DNA of 64,000 nucleotides. It comes from an uncultured Pirellulaceae bacterium (GTDB taxonomy: Bacteria; Planctomycetota; Planctomycetia; Pirellulales; Pirellulaceae). The stretch spans positions 124,001-188,000 of the forward strand of contig CALKCK010000015.1 of assembly GCA_938083195.1 (NCBI GenBank), in the 5' to 3' direction. Below are positions 1 to 8,352 of the stretch, in pieces (within the stretch, counting starts at the first letter, position 1; each line of letters opens with the position of its first letter). The notes under the pieces are model-generated. The model worked only from the letters and a program-made list of their open reading frames with translations, was not told the DNA's origin and ran no database searches. The position numbers and the translations under genes are program-made.

Positions 1-528
1 CGTTCGCATAACATGGTGGCGAGGGCGACGGGGAGCCACAACAGCTTCACGGGTAAATACAGGACCGACTAACAAAATGGACTTTCAATGACGTGCGAAA
101 AATTAAGTTCGGTGAGTGTGAAACCGTGATTGGATTATAACGTGAAGCATCTGTAGTACGTAGACGAGCTAAAAAATACAGCACAATTCTGACGGTTTTC
201 TGACAAGATCGCGTCTCAAGCGGGTGGAATTTTCGGAATTTCCATTCCAATCAAATCCGGTCAACCTTCACAGCGACCTTCAGACGCCAACGCGAAGACT
301 TCGAAAAATGTGGCGAAACCCCCGACTCTCCCCCAAAAATCACAATATTCGCAGACAACAAGAGCCCTTTTTTTGAGTCTCCAGGCGTGTCAGAATGCCC
401 AAAACGTAGACATCTCGACACAACTCGATTAAAAAAGGGCTTAATTTGCGTCGACGTACGCGAAAACTCAATAATTTCGCGGCTTCGTACATCTAATTGA
501 GCAAGGTGGCTCCGGTTTTGGTGAACTT
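1..528. other. Upstream region without a supported gene
   Basis: No convincing gene is seen here. Two minus-strand open frames (47-250 and 251-613) are low in recognisable features, and the second runs into the sigma factor gene on the other strand. The stretch probably holds the promoter and leader of the sigma factor operon, but no -35/-10 pair is clear enough to call. Confidence 0.5.
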
Positions 529-1104
529 TTGAATCTAGATTCCTCAAAACCTGAACCTCCCCTGTTGGACACCGAAAGAGTCCAGGCAGTCTACTCAGAG
601 CACTGCCTAGCACTTCAACGGTTCCTCATTGGAGTGCTCCGGGACGAAACAGCCGCCGCAGATGCTTTGCAAACGACGTTTACGCGATTGATTGAGAAAG
701 GCCATTTGGTTCAGCAACAGGATTCGATGAAATCATGGCTGTTTCGAGTTGCCTTTAACGAGGCAATGTTGATCCGTCGAAAAGAAACGACAAGTAAGAA
801 ACACGCAGAGAATGTTGCTTGGAAATTCCGGGGGCAATTAGGGGCGGACCGTGGAGTCGACCATCGACTCAGTCAATCGGTTCACCACGCTATACAACAA
901 GAAGATATAAAACGAGTAAGAGCTGCTCTGGATCAACTTCCTCCTCCGCAAAGAGAAGTTGTGAAAAAAAGGATCTACGAGGGCTTGAAGTTTCGAGAAA
1001 TTGCAGACGAACTGAACGTCCCATTAGGCACTGTTCTTGCGAGAATGCAAGCAGGTTTGAAAAAACTCAAACCAATTTTAAAACCAACCGACGACCCGAC
1101 ATAA
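529..1104 (+). CDS. ECF-type RNA polymerase sigma factor (sigma-70 family)
   Basis: A 191-residue protein with the two-domain layout of extracytoplasmic-function sigma factors. Region 2 is seen at about residues 18-85 (a DALQTTF-like helix, then MKSWLFRVAFNEA) and region 4 at about 125-180 (LPPPQREVV, then the helix-turn-helix FREIADELNVPLGTVLARMQ). The start is a TTG; an in-frame TTG at 565 is an alternative, while the first in-frame ATG (727) would remove region 2. It is followed 43 bp later by a membrane protein of the size and shape of an anti-sigma factor and then by secreted planctomycete proteins, so it probably controls this gene set. Family call is firm; start and regulon are inference. 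Confidence 0.88.
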   Translation: MNLDSSKPEPPLLDTERVQAVYSEHCLALQRFLIGVLRDETAAADALQTTFTRLIEKGHLVQQQDSMKSWLFRVAFNEAMLIRRKETTSKKHAENVAWKFRGQLGADRGVDHRLSQSVHHAIQQEDIKRVRAALDQLPPPQREVVKKRIYEGLKFREIADELNVPLGTVLARMQAGLKKLKPILKPTDDPT

Positions 1105-1147
1105 AATTAGAAACGATCAAATTAACGATCACTGACGGCTTATTGAA

Positions 1148-1708
1148 ATGAACCAACCTAACAACAAAAAACCAGAGCCACTATCGTTCGATTCGGAATC
1201 CAAAGATCTGAATTGGCTTGCGTTCTGCTATATAGCAGATGAACTGGACCAGACTGAGCGAATGGCATTTGAATCCCGACTGTTGGAATGCGAAGATGCC
1301 CGCGAAGCAGTGGTCGATGCCGTGAGAGACTCACAGACTCTATACGGCACATTGCAATCAGAATCTCAACCGCTTGCCCACGGGGTGAACTTGGCTGCCC
1401 CTAAACGAGCAACCCAAACACTCCGCTGGACTGCAACGCTTGTTGCAACCGCAGCTGCCGTATTACTTGCAGTGAATAGCTGGTCCTTCATCTTCCCTCC
1501 CAACACTCCGGTAGTTGCTGCTGATTCTGACGGCCTTGCTGCTGCCTGGGTTGAAACACTTATTACGATGAGTGACGCAGAGCTTGATGAATTCATCAAC
1601 GAGGAATTCCCACAAACAGAAGTGGTCACCGATGAATTAGATGACTGGATGTTCGTAGCCCTTTCAGAGGCCGATTCCAAAGAGGGCGTTGAGGGGGAAG
1701 CACATTAA
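1148..1708 (+). CDS. Putative anti-sigma factor, single-pass membrane protein
   Basis: A 186-residue protein directly downstream of the ECF sigma gene. The N-terminal 70 residues form an acidic helical segment (LAFCYIADELDQTERMAFE, then LLECEDAREAV) of the kind seen in anti-sigma domains, but the HxxxCxxC zinc motif is absent. One membrane helix lies at about residues 97-117 (TLVATAAAVLLAVNSWSFIF), leaving an acidic extracytoplasmic tail of about 70 residues. The role as the cognate anti-sigma factor is inferred from position and topology; sequence identity to a known family was not recognised. Its 3' end overlaps the next gene by 20 bp, which suggests coupled translation. Confidence 0.7.
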   Translation: MNQPNNKKPEPLSFDSESKDLNWLAFCYIADELDQTERMAFESRLLECEDAREAVVDAVRDSQTLYGTLQSESQPLAHGVNLAAPKRATQTLRWTATLVATAAAVLLAVNSWSFIFPPNTPVVAADSDGLAAAWVETLITMSDAELDEFINEEFPQTEVVTDELDDWMFVALSEADSKEGVEGEAH

Positions 1709-2531
1709 AACCGCCCTAACTACTCTGGTTCTTTCTATTCTGTTGCCGCTGATTGCAATCGGTACTGGGTTCGCGCAAACCACCGCCAAAGCCTCCCCCA
1801 ACAAGACTCTGCCGGGCAAAGCAAAACCGCCAGTCGCTTCCAAAAGCTCAGTTCAGCAAACGTCCCCAAAAGCTAAAACAGCCACAACCGGCCAAACAGC
1901 TTTACCCGACAAAAAGAAAACTGGGAATGTTTCTACAGCTAGACGTGCTGAGTTGCTGAAATTCTGCGAAGAGCATCACAAAGAGCTTCTCCCGCTACTT
2001 GAATCACTGCGAAAAAAACGCCCAGCAGAATTCGAAAGAGCATTGAAGACACTCGACCGCGAAATCAACCAACTCCAAGCGATTAAAATAAAATCAATAG
2101 AGCGGTATGAGAAACTTCTAGCCCAATGGGTTTTGCGTTCGAGAATAAAACTTCTCTCGGCGAGATTGGCAGTGCGATCCTCTAAGGAACAGCGAGCCAA
2201 GACTGCGACGAGTCTTAGCAAATTGATTGGCCAACTCCAGGACTTGAGAATCAAACACCTAAGTGAAGAGCGTCAGGCATTGCAAAACCGGATGAACAAG
2301 GTTGGAACGCAAATTGACCAACTTCGATCCAATCGCAATGCTGAAATTAAAAAGCAAATGGATGCCTTCACCAAGAATGCGGAACGACTACAAGCCGCAC
2401 AAAAGGCCAAAGTTGCCGGTAAAAACAAGTTGAACCAGAACGGCAAACAACCCGGCACGAAACAAGAACAGCTCAAGAAAAATCAAGCCAAGAAGAACCA
2501 GACCAAAAAACCCGGCAACAAAAAAGATTGA
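1689..2531 (+). CDS. Secreted Lys/Gln-rich coiled-coil protein
   Basis: A 280-residue protein of no recognised family. It starts at a TTG overlapping the anti-sigma gene, with AGAGGG a few bases upstream; no ATG offers itself. A signal peptide is clear (hydrophobic residues 9-27, likely cleavage after GFAQ). After a low-complexity Ala/Lys/Thr/Pro stretch (30-80), residues 85-240 are strongly helical and charged, with heptad-like spacing typical of a coiled coil, and the tail is a Lys/Gln/Asn-rich stretch ending in GNKKD. The basic tail suggests binding to an acidic surface polymer or a partner, but no function can be assigned. It sits between the anti-sigma and cytochrome-like genes in the same direction, so it is probably part of the same unit. 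Confidence 0.72.
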   Translation: MRGKHIKTALTTLVLSILLPLIAIGTGFAQTTAKASPNKTLPGKAKPPVASKSSVQQTSPKAKTATTGQTALPDKKKTGNVSTARRAELLKFCEEHHKELLPLLESLRKKRPAEFERALKTLDREINQLQAIKIKSIERYEKLLAQWVLRSRIKLLSARLAVRSSKEQRAKTATSLSKLIGQLQDLRIKHLSEERQALQNRMNKVGTQIDQLRSNRNAEIKKQMDAFTKNAERLQAAQKAKVAGKNKLNQNGKQPGTKQEQLKKNQAKKNQTKKPGNKKD

Positions 2532-2571
2532 TTCACGGGTGAATTGGTGCAGCGCACATGGGAGACACACT

Positions 2572-5460
2572 GTGCTAACAAACCGCAAAAGACACTTGCT
2601 TAAAATTATTCTTCCAGCAACGATTATCTTTGGCTGCTCCGCAGTCGCGATCGTTACGATTGATCGAGCCAATGGCGCTGCAGCAATCCCGGACCAACCT
2701 TCCGGAGTCTCGGTTTCGACCGACAACCTTTCGCATCCGGGTCTTTCGCATCCGGGTCTTTCGCAACCGGTCGACTCGCAACCGGTCGACTCGCAACCCA
2801 TTAAAAGCGTGGATGTCCGATTTAAAGAATCTGGCAATGACGAAAAGCCCGACTTCCAAAAGCACGTTGCGCCCCTCCTTGGACGCTTAGGCTGCAATGG
2901 ACGGTCCTGCCATGGATCGTTTCAGGGACAAGGTGGGTTTCAGCTTTCTCTTTTCGGATACGACTTTAATTCCGACCACAAAGCCTTGCTAGAAGAGGGA
3001 ACCGAAAGGGTCAACCTGACCAACCCATTGGAAAGCCTGATCCTCGTAAAGCCAACCGACGAGGACGAACACGAAGGTGGCCTTCGATACGAGAAAGACA
3101 GTTGGCAATACAATCTCCTGCAATCCTGGATTGCGGGCGGAGGAACTAATCCCAAATCGATTCACAAGCTCGATCGACTGGTAATCGAGCCAAGCGAGCT
3201 ACTGTTTGATTCGCCATCCAAGAAATTTGAACTCAAAGCAATCGCACACTGGAAAGACGGCACCGTCGAAGATGTAACCCCATTGTGTCGGTTCCACTCC
3301 AACAACGATTCCATTGCAATGATCAATGAATCTGGCACTGTCTCCACCAAATCAATCTCGGGAGATACCCACGTCGTTGTTTCTTATGACAAGGCGGTCG
3401 TTCCCGTACCTGTCATCCACCCCTATGCGGGCAAATCGCTGGCATCCGATTCCGCTTTTCAAGGTGCGTCAAAAATCGACTTTCTCGCGGCAGAGAAATG
3501 GAAAAAACTTAACCTGCAACCTTCGCAATTGTCCGACGACACAATGTTCCTAAGGCGTGTCAGCATTGACATTACCGGAACGCTTCCAACGTCCGATGAA
3601 ATCCGAAAATTCGTCGCCAACACAGATTCACAAAAACGAAAAAAGAAGATCGATGAACTTTTACAGTCACCAGCTTATGCGTCATGGTGGACCACTTTCT
3701 TCTGTGACATGACTGAGAACAACACAAATCAGTTAAGAAACATTGCCTTTGACAACAATCTTCCAAGCCAGCAATGGTATGACTGGATTCACAAACGCGT
3801 TGCCGCCAACACTCCCTACGATGAAATGATTGAAGGGATTGTTCTTGGAGTCAGTCGAAACAGCGGGGAAAGCTACATCGACTTCTGCGAACGAATGAAG
3901 GAAGACTCCGCGAACGAATCGTTCAGCGAAAATGAAACGATGCCGTACTATTGGATGCGTAGAGAGTTCAGAGATCGCGAGACCATTGCCATTAGTTTTG
4001 CCCATGCCTTTTTAGGCTTGAGAATACAATGCGCTCAATGCCACAAACACCCGTTCGATCGTTGGAGCCAAAAAGACTTCAAAGACTTCTCTAAATTCTT
4101 CAGTGGCATTAACGTACGACCGTACTCCGGTGGATCCACCCCAGAAGACAAGAAAGATTACATCTCCATCTTGAAAAACCTGGACATCGATCCCGATCGG
4201 AAAAAGAACCCCAACCTTCAACGGCAACTTCGAGATGCCTACCGCAAAGGTGAGACAACTCCTTTTGGGTTTCTCGCAATCGACTCCCCAAAACTCACAA
4301 GAGAAGAGCTTCGCGAGCTACAAAAGCAATTACAAGCCGAAGCGAAGTCGAAGAAAAAAAAGAAGAGCAAGACAAATAAAAAACCAACGATTACAGAGGC
4401 GACCTTACTTGGAAACGATACGATCGACCTCACTAATCACGAGGACGTCCGAAAACCGGTAATGGACTGGATGAAACAACGGGACAATCCATTCTTCGCC
4501 AAAGCTTTGGTCAATCGCGTTTGGGCTCGATATTTCGGCGTCGGCATTGTTGATCCCGTCGACGATTTAAACCTTGCTAACCCGCCAAGCAATGCTGCAC
4601 TACTCAATCACCTTACCCAAGAGTTCATCGATCATGACTTCGACCTAAAATGGTTGCATCGAGAAATCGCTAACAGCCGAACCTATCAATTAAGCTGGGT
4701 TCCTAATTCAACTAACGAAGGTGATCGTCGAAACTTTAGCCGAGCGATCCCTAGACGCTTACCGGCTGAAGTGATTTTCGATTCGATTACATTTGCAGCC
4801 TCTAACGCCGAAACCAATCGGACATTTAGAAATGCCGTTCAAGACCGGGCGATCTCGATCCCTGGAACCGTGGCAAATGTCAAACGCACCAAAAACTCGA
4901 CAGACGCTTCGTTCGCTTTGCAGGTATTTGGACGATCCGAACGAGCCAGTAGTTGTGATTGTGACCGGTCGGATGAAACCAGCCTCATTCAAACCGTTTA
5001 CATGCAAAATGATCGCGACATTCATCTGATGCTCACTCGAAAAGATAGTTGGCTAAATCGAATGGCTCAACAGAACACTGCCAACATTCAAGCAGTGAAT
5101 GCTGAAAAATCACTCAAAGCATTGAATGATCGAATTTCAAAAATGGAGATTCAGAAAGCAAACTTTCAACCAGCGAAGAATAAAAAACAAATTCAGAATT
5201 TGAGTAAACAAATAAAAAACTTGAATAAAACCAAACGCGACTGGGAAGAAAAACTTGCGACCGCTCAGAAGTTAACGGGCGAATTAGACATTCAACAAGT
5301 TGTAGAAGAGGCCTACCTAAGGACGCTGAGCCGTTTTCCAACCGAAGAGGAATTGGCGCGTTGCAAGCAGCACATCTCGGAAGAAAAAGATCTCGTCCAA
5401 GGCGTCACCGGTGTGCTCTGGGCATTGGTAAACACTAAAGAATTCATTGTAAATCACTAA
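2572..5460 (+). CDS. PSCyt1/DUF1549/DUF1553 domain protein (planctomycete cytochrome-like)
   Basis: I place the start at GTG 2572, which has GGAGA at 2561-2565 and gives a clean signal peptide; GTG 2539 is an in-frame alternative adding 11 residues. After the leader comes a short repeat-built linker, then a PSCyt1-like segment with a CX4CH motif (first Cys about residue 108), a Big2-like beta domain (about 195-285), DUF1549 (about 300-520, with a CAQCH haem motif at about 487) and DUF1553 (about 620-960), interrupted by a charged helical stretch near 850-900. These proteins are almost a signature of Planctomycetota and usually sit upstream of a DUF1501 gene, as here. Haem binding and periplasmic location are likely; the reaction is unknown for the family. 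Confidence 0.92.
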   Translation: MLTNRKRHLLKIILPATIIFGCSAVAIVTIDRANGAAAIPDQPSGVSVSTDNLSHPGLSHPGLSQPVDSQPVDSQPIKSVDVRFKESGNDEKPDFQKHVAPLLGRLGCNGRSCHGSFQGQGGFQLSLFGYDFNSDHKALLEEGTERVNLTNPLESLILVKPTDEDEHEGGLRYEKDSWQYNLLQSWIAGGGTNPKSIHKLDRLVIEPSELLFDSPSKKFELKAIAHWKDGTVEDVTPLCRFHSNNDSIAMINESGTVSTKSISGDTHVVVSYDKAVVPVPVIHPYAGKSLASDSAFQGASKIDFLAAEKWKKLNLQPSQLSDDTMFLRRVSIDITGTLPTSDEIRKFVANTDSQKRKKKIDELLQSPAYASWWTTFFCDMTENNTNQLRNIAFDNNLPSQQWYDWIHKRVAANTPYDEMIEGIVLGVSRNSGESYIDFCERMKEDSANESFSENETMPYYWMRREFRDRETIAISFAHAFLGLRIQCAQCHKHPFDRWSQKDFKDFSKFFSGINVRPYSGGSTPEDKKDYISILKNLDIDPDRKKNPNLQRQLRDAYRKGETTPFGFLAIDSPKLTREELRELQKQLQAEAKSKKKKKSKTNKKPTITEATLLGNDTIDLTNHEDVRKPVMDWMKQRDNPFFAKALVNRVWARYFGVGIVDPVDDLNLANPPSNAALLNHLTQEFIDHDFDLKWLHREIANSRTYQLSWVPNSTNEGDRRNFSRAIPRRLPAEVIFDSITFAASNAETNRTFRNAVQDRAISIPGTVANVKRTKNSTDASFALQVFGRSERASSCDCDRSDETSLIQTVYMQNDRDIHLMLTRKDSWLNRMAQQNTANIQAVNAEKSLKALNDRISKMEIQKANFQPAKNKKQIQNLSKQIKNLNKTKRDWEEKLATAQKLTGELDIQQVVEEAYLRTLSRFPTEEELARCKQHISEEKDLVQGVTGVLWALVNTKEFIVNH
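2731..2799 (+). repeat. 15-bp coding tandem repeat in two sub-families
   Basis: Two copies of TCGCATCCGGGTCTT (2731-2745, 2746-2760) are followed by two of TCGCAACCGGTCGAC (2761-2775, 2776-2790) and a partial third (2791-2799). They encode SHPGL and SQPVD pentads in the linker just after the signal peptide. Confidence 0.95.
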
Positions 5461-5506
5461 AAATAATTTCTATTTGATTTCCACCGATAAAAAAGCAGGT
5501 TCAAAA

Positions 5507-6817
5507 ATGGGTTTCCATCGACAATGTGACGGCGTGACGCGTCGCGATGCAATCAAGGTCGGCGTCCTCGGTTCTGCCACTGGACTGAGCATGGGCAATT
5601 TCTTGAGAATGGCCGATGCGGGGCAAGTCAATTCAAAGGCAACCTCCAAAGCGGCGATTTTCATCGAACTGCCTGGTGGCCCATCACACATGGACACCTT
5701 TGACCTTAAACCAAACGCGCCGTCAGAATTTCGCGGGAAGTTTAATCCAATTAAAACAAACGCATCGGGTGTTGAGATCTGCGAACACCTTCCCAAATTA
5801 GCCAAGTGTGCTGATAAATTTGCTATCCTTCGTGGAGTTTCTCATTCCCTTGGAGCACATCCACTCGGGCAACAGTTTGTCTTTACAGGAAACCGCCCCA
5901 ATCCTTCGCTCGACTATCCTGGATACGGAAGCGTCGTTGCGAAAGAAATCCAAAGTGACGATGATTTGCCCGCTTACGTTGCAATCCCAAAAGCGAAACA
6001 GGGACCGGGACATCTTGGTGTCAAATACGCGTCGCTTCAAACGAATGCAACTCCCAAATTTGGCTTGCCCTTTAGCGTCCGTGGAATCACGCTCGGAAAC
6101 GGCGTCACCATGGAAGAAATGCAGCGACGCTCGAGTCTTTTAAAAGATCTAGATCGCACCTTCGACTCCATCAAAGACCGCGATGATCTGCTCAGTGGAC
6201 TGGATAAATTTAGCCAAAAAGCTTTTTCGATGATCACCTCCAACCGGGCCAGGGATGCATTCAACTTGAGTAAAGAAGCGCCAAATTACACCAAATTATT
6301 CGGGGAAGATGACTTCAGTCAAAGTTGCATGCTGGCCTCTCGATTGGTCGAGTCTGGAGTCAAATTCGTCACCGTTTCTCTTGGCGGCTGGGACACACAT
6401 TCAGACAACTTTTCGAAACTTCAAAACAACCTTTTGCCAAAACTGGACGCTGGCCTTTCAGGCCTGTTCAACGGCTTAGCAGCCAAAGGTCTACTTGAAT
6501 CAACTACCGTGTTTGTCTCAGGGGAATTTGGAAGGACGCCGAAAATCAACGCACGTTCAGCCGACGGTGGTCGCGACCACTATCCTCGATGCATGTTCAT
6601 GTTGATGGGCGGCGGCCCTGTCAATGGCGGCCAAGTGATTGGCGAAAGTGATGCAACCGCAGCAGGGCCGAAACACGAAGGAATCAATCCGGAGGATGCA
6701 GCAGCGTCATTTTTTAGAACGCTAGGCATCAACCACAGAAAAGAATACGACACATCCATTGGCCGACCGATCTCAATTGTGCGTGATGGAAATGTCATCC
6801 CTGGCTTGATTGACTAA
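5507..6817 (+). CDS. DUF1501 domain protein, Tat-exported
   Basis: I choose ATG 5507, which has AGCAGG about 8 bp upstream, over the in-frame TTG at 5474. The protein is 436 residues. The N-terminus carries a twin-arginine-like signal (TRRDAIKVGVLG, with Arg 12-13, then a hydrophobic stretch). The body has the features of DUF1501, an alkaline-phosphatase-superfamily relative: LPGGPSHMDTFDLKP near the start, a GGWDTH motif in the middle and GEFGRTPKIN followed by GGRDHYP near the end. The family is nearly always paired with a DUF1549/DUF1553 protein, and here only 46 bp separate the two. Substrate unknown; export through Tat suggests folding in the cytoplasm, perhaps with metal. Confidence 0.93.
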   Translation: MGFHRQCDGVTRRDAIKVGVLGSATGLSMGNFLRMADAGQVNSKATSKAAIFIELPGGPSHMDTFDLKPNAPSEFRGKFNPIKTNASGVEICEHLPKLAKCADKFAILRGVSHSLGAHPLGQQFVFTGNRPNPSLDYPGYGSVVAKEIQSDDDLPAYVAIPKAKQGPGHLGVKYASLQTNATPKFGLPFSVRGITLGNGVTMEEMQRRSSLLKDLDRTFDSIKDRDDLLSGLDKFSQKAFSMITSNRARDAFNLSKEAPNYTKLFGEDDFSQSCMLASRLVESGVKFVTVSLGGWDTHSDNFSKLQNNLLPKLDAGLSGLFNGLAAKGLLESTTVFVSGEFGRTPKINARSADGGRDHYPRCMFMLMGGGPVNGGQVIGESDATAAGPKHEGINPEDAAASFFRTLGINHRKEYDTSIGRPISIVRDGNVIPGLID

Positions 6818-6838
6818 CATGGCTTGATTGGCTAACAC
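6803..6838 (+). repeat. 18-bp tandem duplication across a stop codon
   Basis: Two near-identical copies (6803-6820 and 6821-6838, GGCTTGATTGACTAACAT-like, two differences). The first copy contains the TAA stop of the DUF1501 gene (6815-6817), the second lies just downstream. Confidence 0.9.
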
Positions 6839-6898
6839 AAAAATGAATATTTTTCAGCTGTAAAATTGAGACCGCAAGTTTCGCGGTCAAAAGAAATT

Positions 6899-6932
6899 AG
6901 GCTCAGTATCCTTTTTTAGGGCTGGGCTTTTT
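6899..6932 (+). terminator. Probable intrinsic terminator of the sigma factor/PSD operon
   Basis: AGGCTCAG (6899-6906) can pair with CTGGGCTT (6922-6929), allowing two G-U pairs, with a further inner CCT/AGG pairing and a T-run at 6928-6932. A second hairpin, GACCGC/GCGGTC at 6870-6888, lies just upstream without a T-run and could serve the minus-strand gene. Confidence 0.5.
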
Positions 6933-7019
6933 CAATGCTTACTCGCCTTCGTTCTTTTCTAGCGCAAGTCTTATCTAATTCAAACTTGAGCTGAGCCTTC
7001 AGTGCTCACTGGCCGGTAC

Positions 7020-8060
7020 TCACAGGCCGCTTTGAAATTGGCGTCGCAACTCACCGAGGGTATTGATCGCGGGGTCTCCCAAAATCTCAGCGATCCCCGA
7101 CTGCTCAGTGACATCAACAAACTTTTCTCCACCTTGGTTTTCGAACACCTGGCGGTTTGACAATAAGTCCATAAAACCATCTGCGTTATAATCAAAAAAT
7201 GCAGTGATCGGCCGCGTCACTTGTGAACCTGGAACCTTTTGAGCTGCCAGCCCCATCGGTACCGTCGCGTTCTCGTACGCCCCATCTTTAAACAAAAACA
7301 GAAATCGACGGCCATCTTGGGTGGTCACGGCAATATCCAAATCTTGATCTTGATCGATGTCCTCAAGATCCATTGAGTAAAACGAACGATCAGCAATGTC
7401 TACTCCCTCCTCAGCAAGCAGGATTTGCAATTGCTCCTTCACCGGTGCCTGACTTTTCCTCTCCAACTCGGCTTCGATATGCCACAACCTAATTGATGCC
7501 GGCACGCCTGAGGATTTTGGCGGGATAGAGCTGACTAACTCATTCTCCGACCGGTACTGAGTAATGCCACCCTCTTCGTTAAACCCAGTCGCTGCCAGCA
7601 ACAATCGGATTGACCAAAAACTTTCTCGTTTCTCTGAAAACTTCATTGAGCGGACGATACTGAACTCAGTACTGACAACATCGACCCCTGCTAACTCGTC
7701 GAGTAGCCCGCCAAAAAAGATATCGAAATCATCGGTATCTTCTCGGTGCTCCACTTCGGTCGAAATACGTTGCTGCGTTTTAAAAGGCGGGAATTCATCG
7801 CGCTCCCAAGGAATGAGTTCGGGAATCGCTCCTTCAAACTCCCCTCGAAGAAGATTTTTTAACGCGGGCACGTCGCGGCTAATCCATGCCGAAACAAAAG
7901 GAACACCAATTTCAGATGCAGTTACCTCCGCTGCCTGCTGAGCATTTTTGACGCTACCATCATCGGCAGGACCAAAGGCTAACGAATAAAGAAAAACCAC
8001 TACCACCACCAGTGAAACAAAGATGACAACGGCGGCAAGCGTGTTAAAGAGTTTTTTCAT
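7020..8060 (-). CDS. Membrane-anchored protein with FG-GAP/VCBS-like C-terminus
   Basis: A 346-residue protein with one N-terminal membrane helix (about residues 5-29, very rich in Val) and an extracytoplasmic body. The C-terminal 130 residues contain Asp-rich calcium-loop-like repeats typical of FG-GAP/VCBS propeller blades (DLEDIDQDQDLDIAV; FFDYNADGFMDLLSN) and end in an ASPIC/UnbV-like FVDVTEQSGI motif. Only about two blades are visible, fewer than a full propeller, so it may be a partial domain or one that assembles with something else. The middle region (60-210) is not recognised. It is convergent with the DUF1501 gene and divergent from the GTPase pair. Confidence 0.75.
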   Translation of the reverse strand: MKKLFNTLAAVVIFVSLVVVVVFLYSLAFGPADDGSVKNAQQAAEVTASEIGVPFVSAWISRDVPALKNLLRGEFEGAIPELIPWERDEFPPFKTQQRISTEVEHREDTDDFDIFFGGLLDELAGVDVVSTEFSIVRSMKFSEKRESFWSIRLLLAATGFNEEGGITQYRSENELVSSIPPKSSGVPASIRLWHIEAELERKSQAPVKEQLQILLAEEGVDIADRSFYSMDLEDIDQDQDLDIAVTTQDGRRFLFLFKDGAYENATVPMGLAAQKVPGSQVTRPITAFFDYNADGFMDLLSNRQVFENQGGEKFVDVTEQSGIAEILGDPAINTLGELRRQFQSGL

Positions 8061-8352
8061 TTTGGAATTCTACGACCAGATACTTATAATTGCCTTTTAT
8101 TAAAACAAATCAAACTGGCAAGTGAAACGGGAAAACGGAGGTTCCAATTCAATAACGCTTCATTTAACGAATGTTCAATTAATAACCCTACCAAACTCGA
8201 TGTTTGAACACGTAAATTTGTGTGCACATCGAACATTTCGTACTTCAAGCAGTTAAAATCGTCAATATTACGAGCATTTCATTGAATAAAGAGATAATCG
8301 CCGATTCTAATAGGTGTTAGTCGCCAAATTCGCCGCAACAACCCCACTTCCT

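Noticed and set aside
47-613. Two minus-strand open frames upstream of the sigma factor
   Set aside because: No recognisable domain, no ribosome binding site, and the second overlaps the sigma factor gene on the other strand.
819-1151. Plus-strand open frame in another frame inside the sigma factor gene
   Set aside because: It is a shadow of the real gene; the sigma factor frame has clear regions 2 and 4.
2388-2897. Antisense frame of 169 codons with CESTG-like repeats
   Set aside because: The repeats are the mirror of the 15-bp repeat of the cytochrome-like gene; no independent support.
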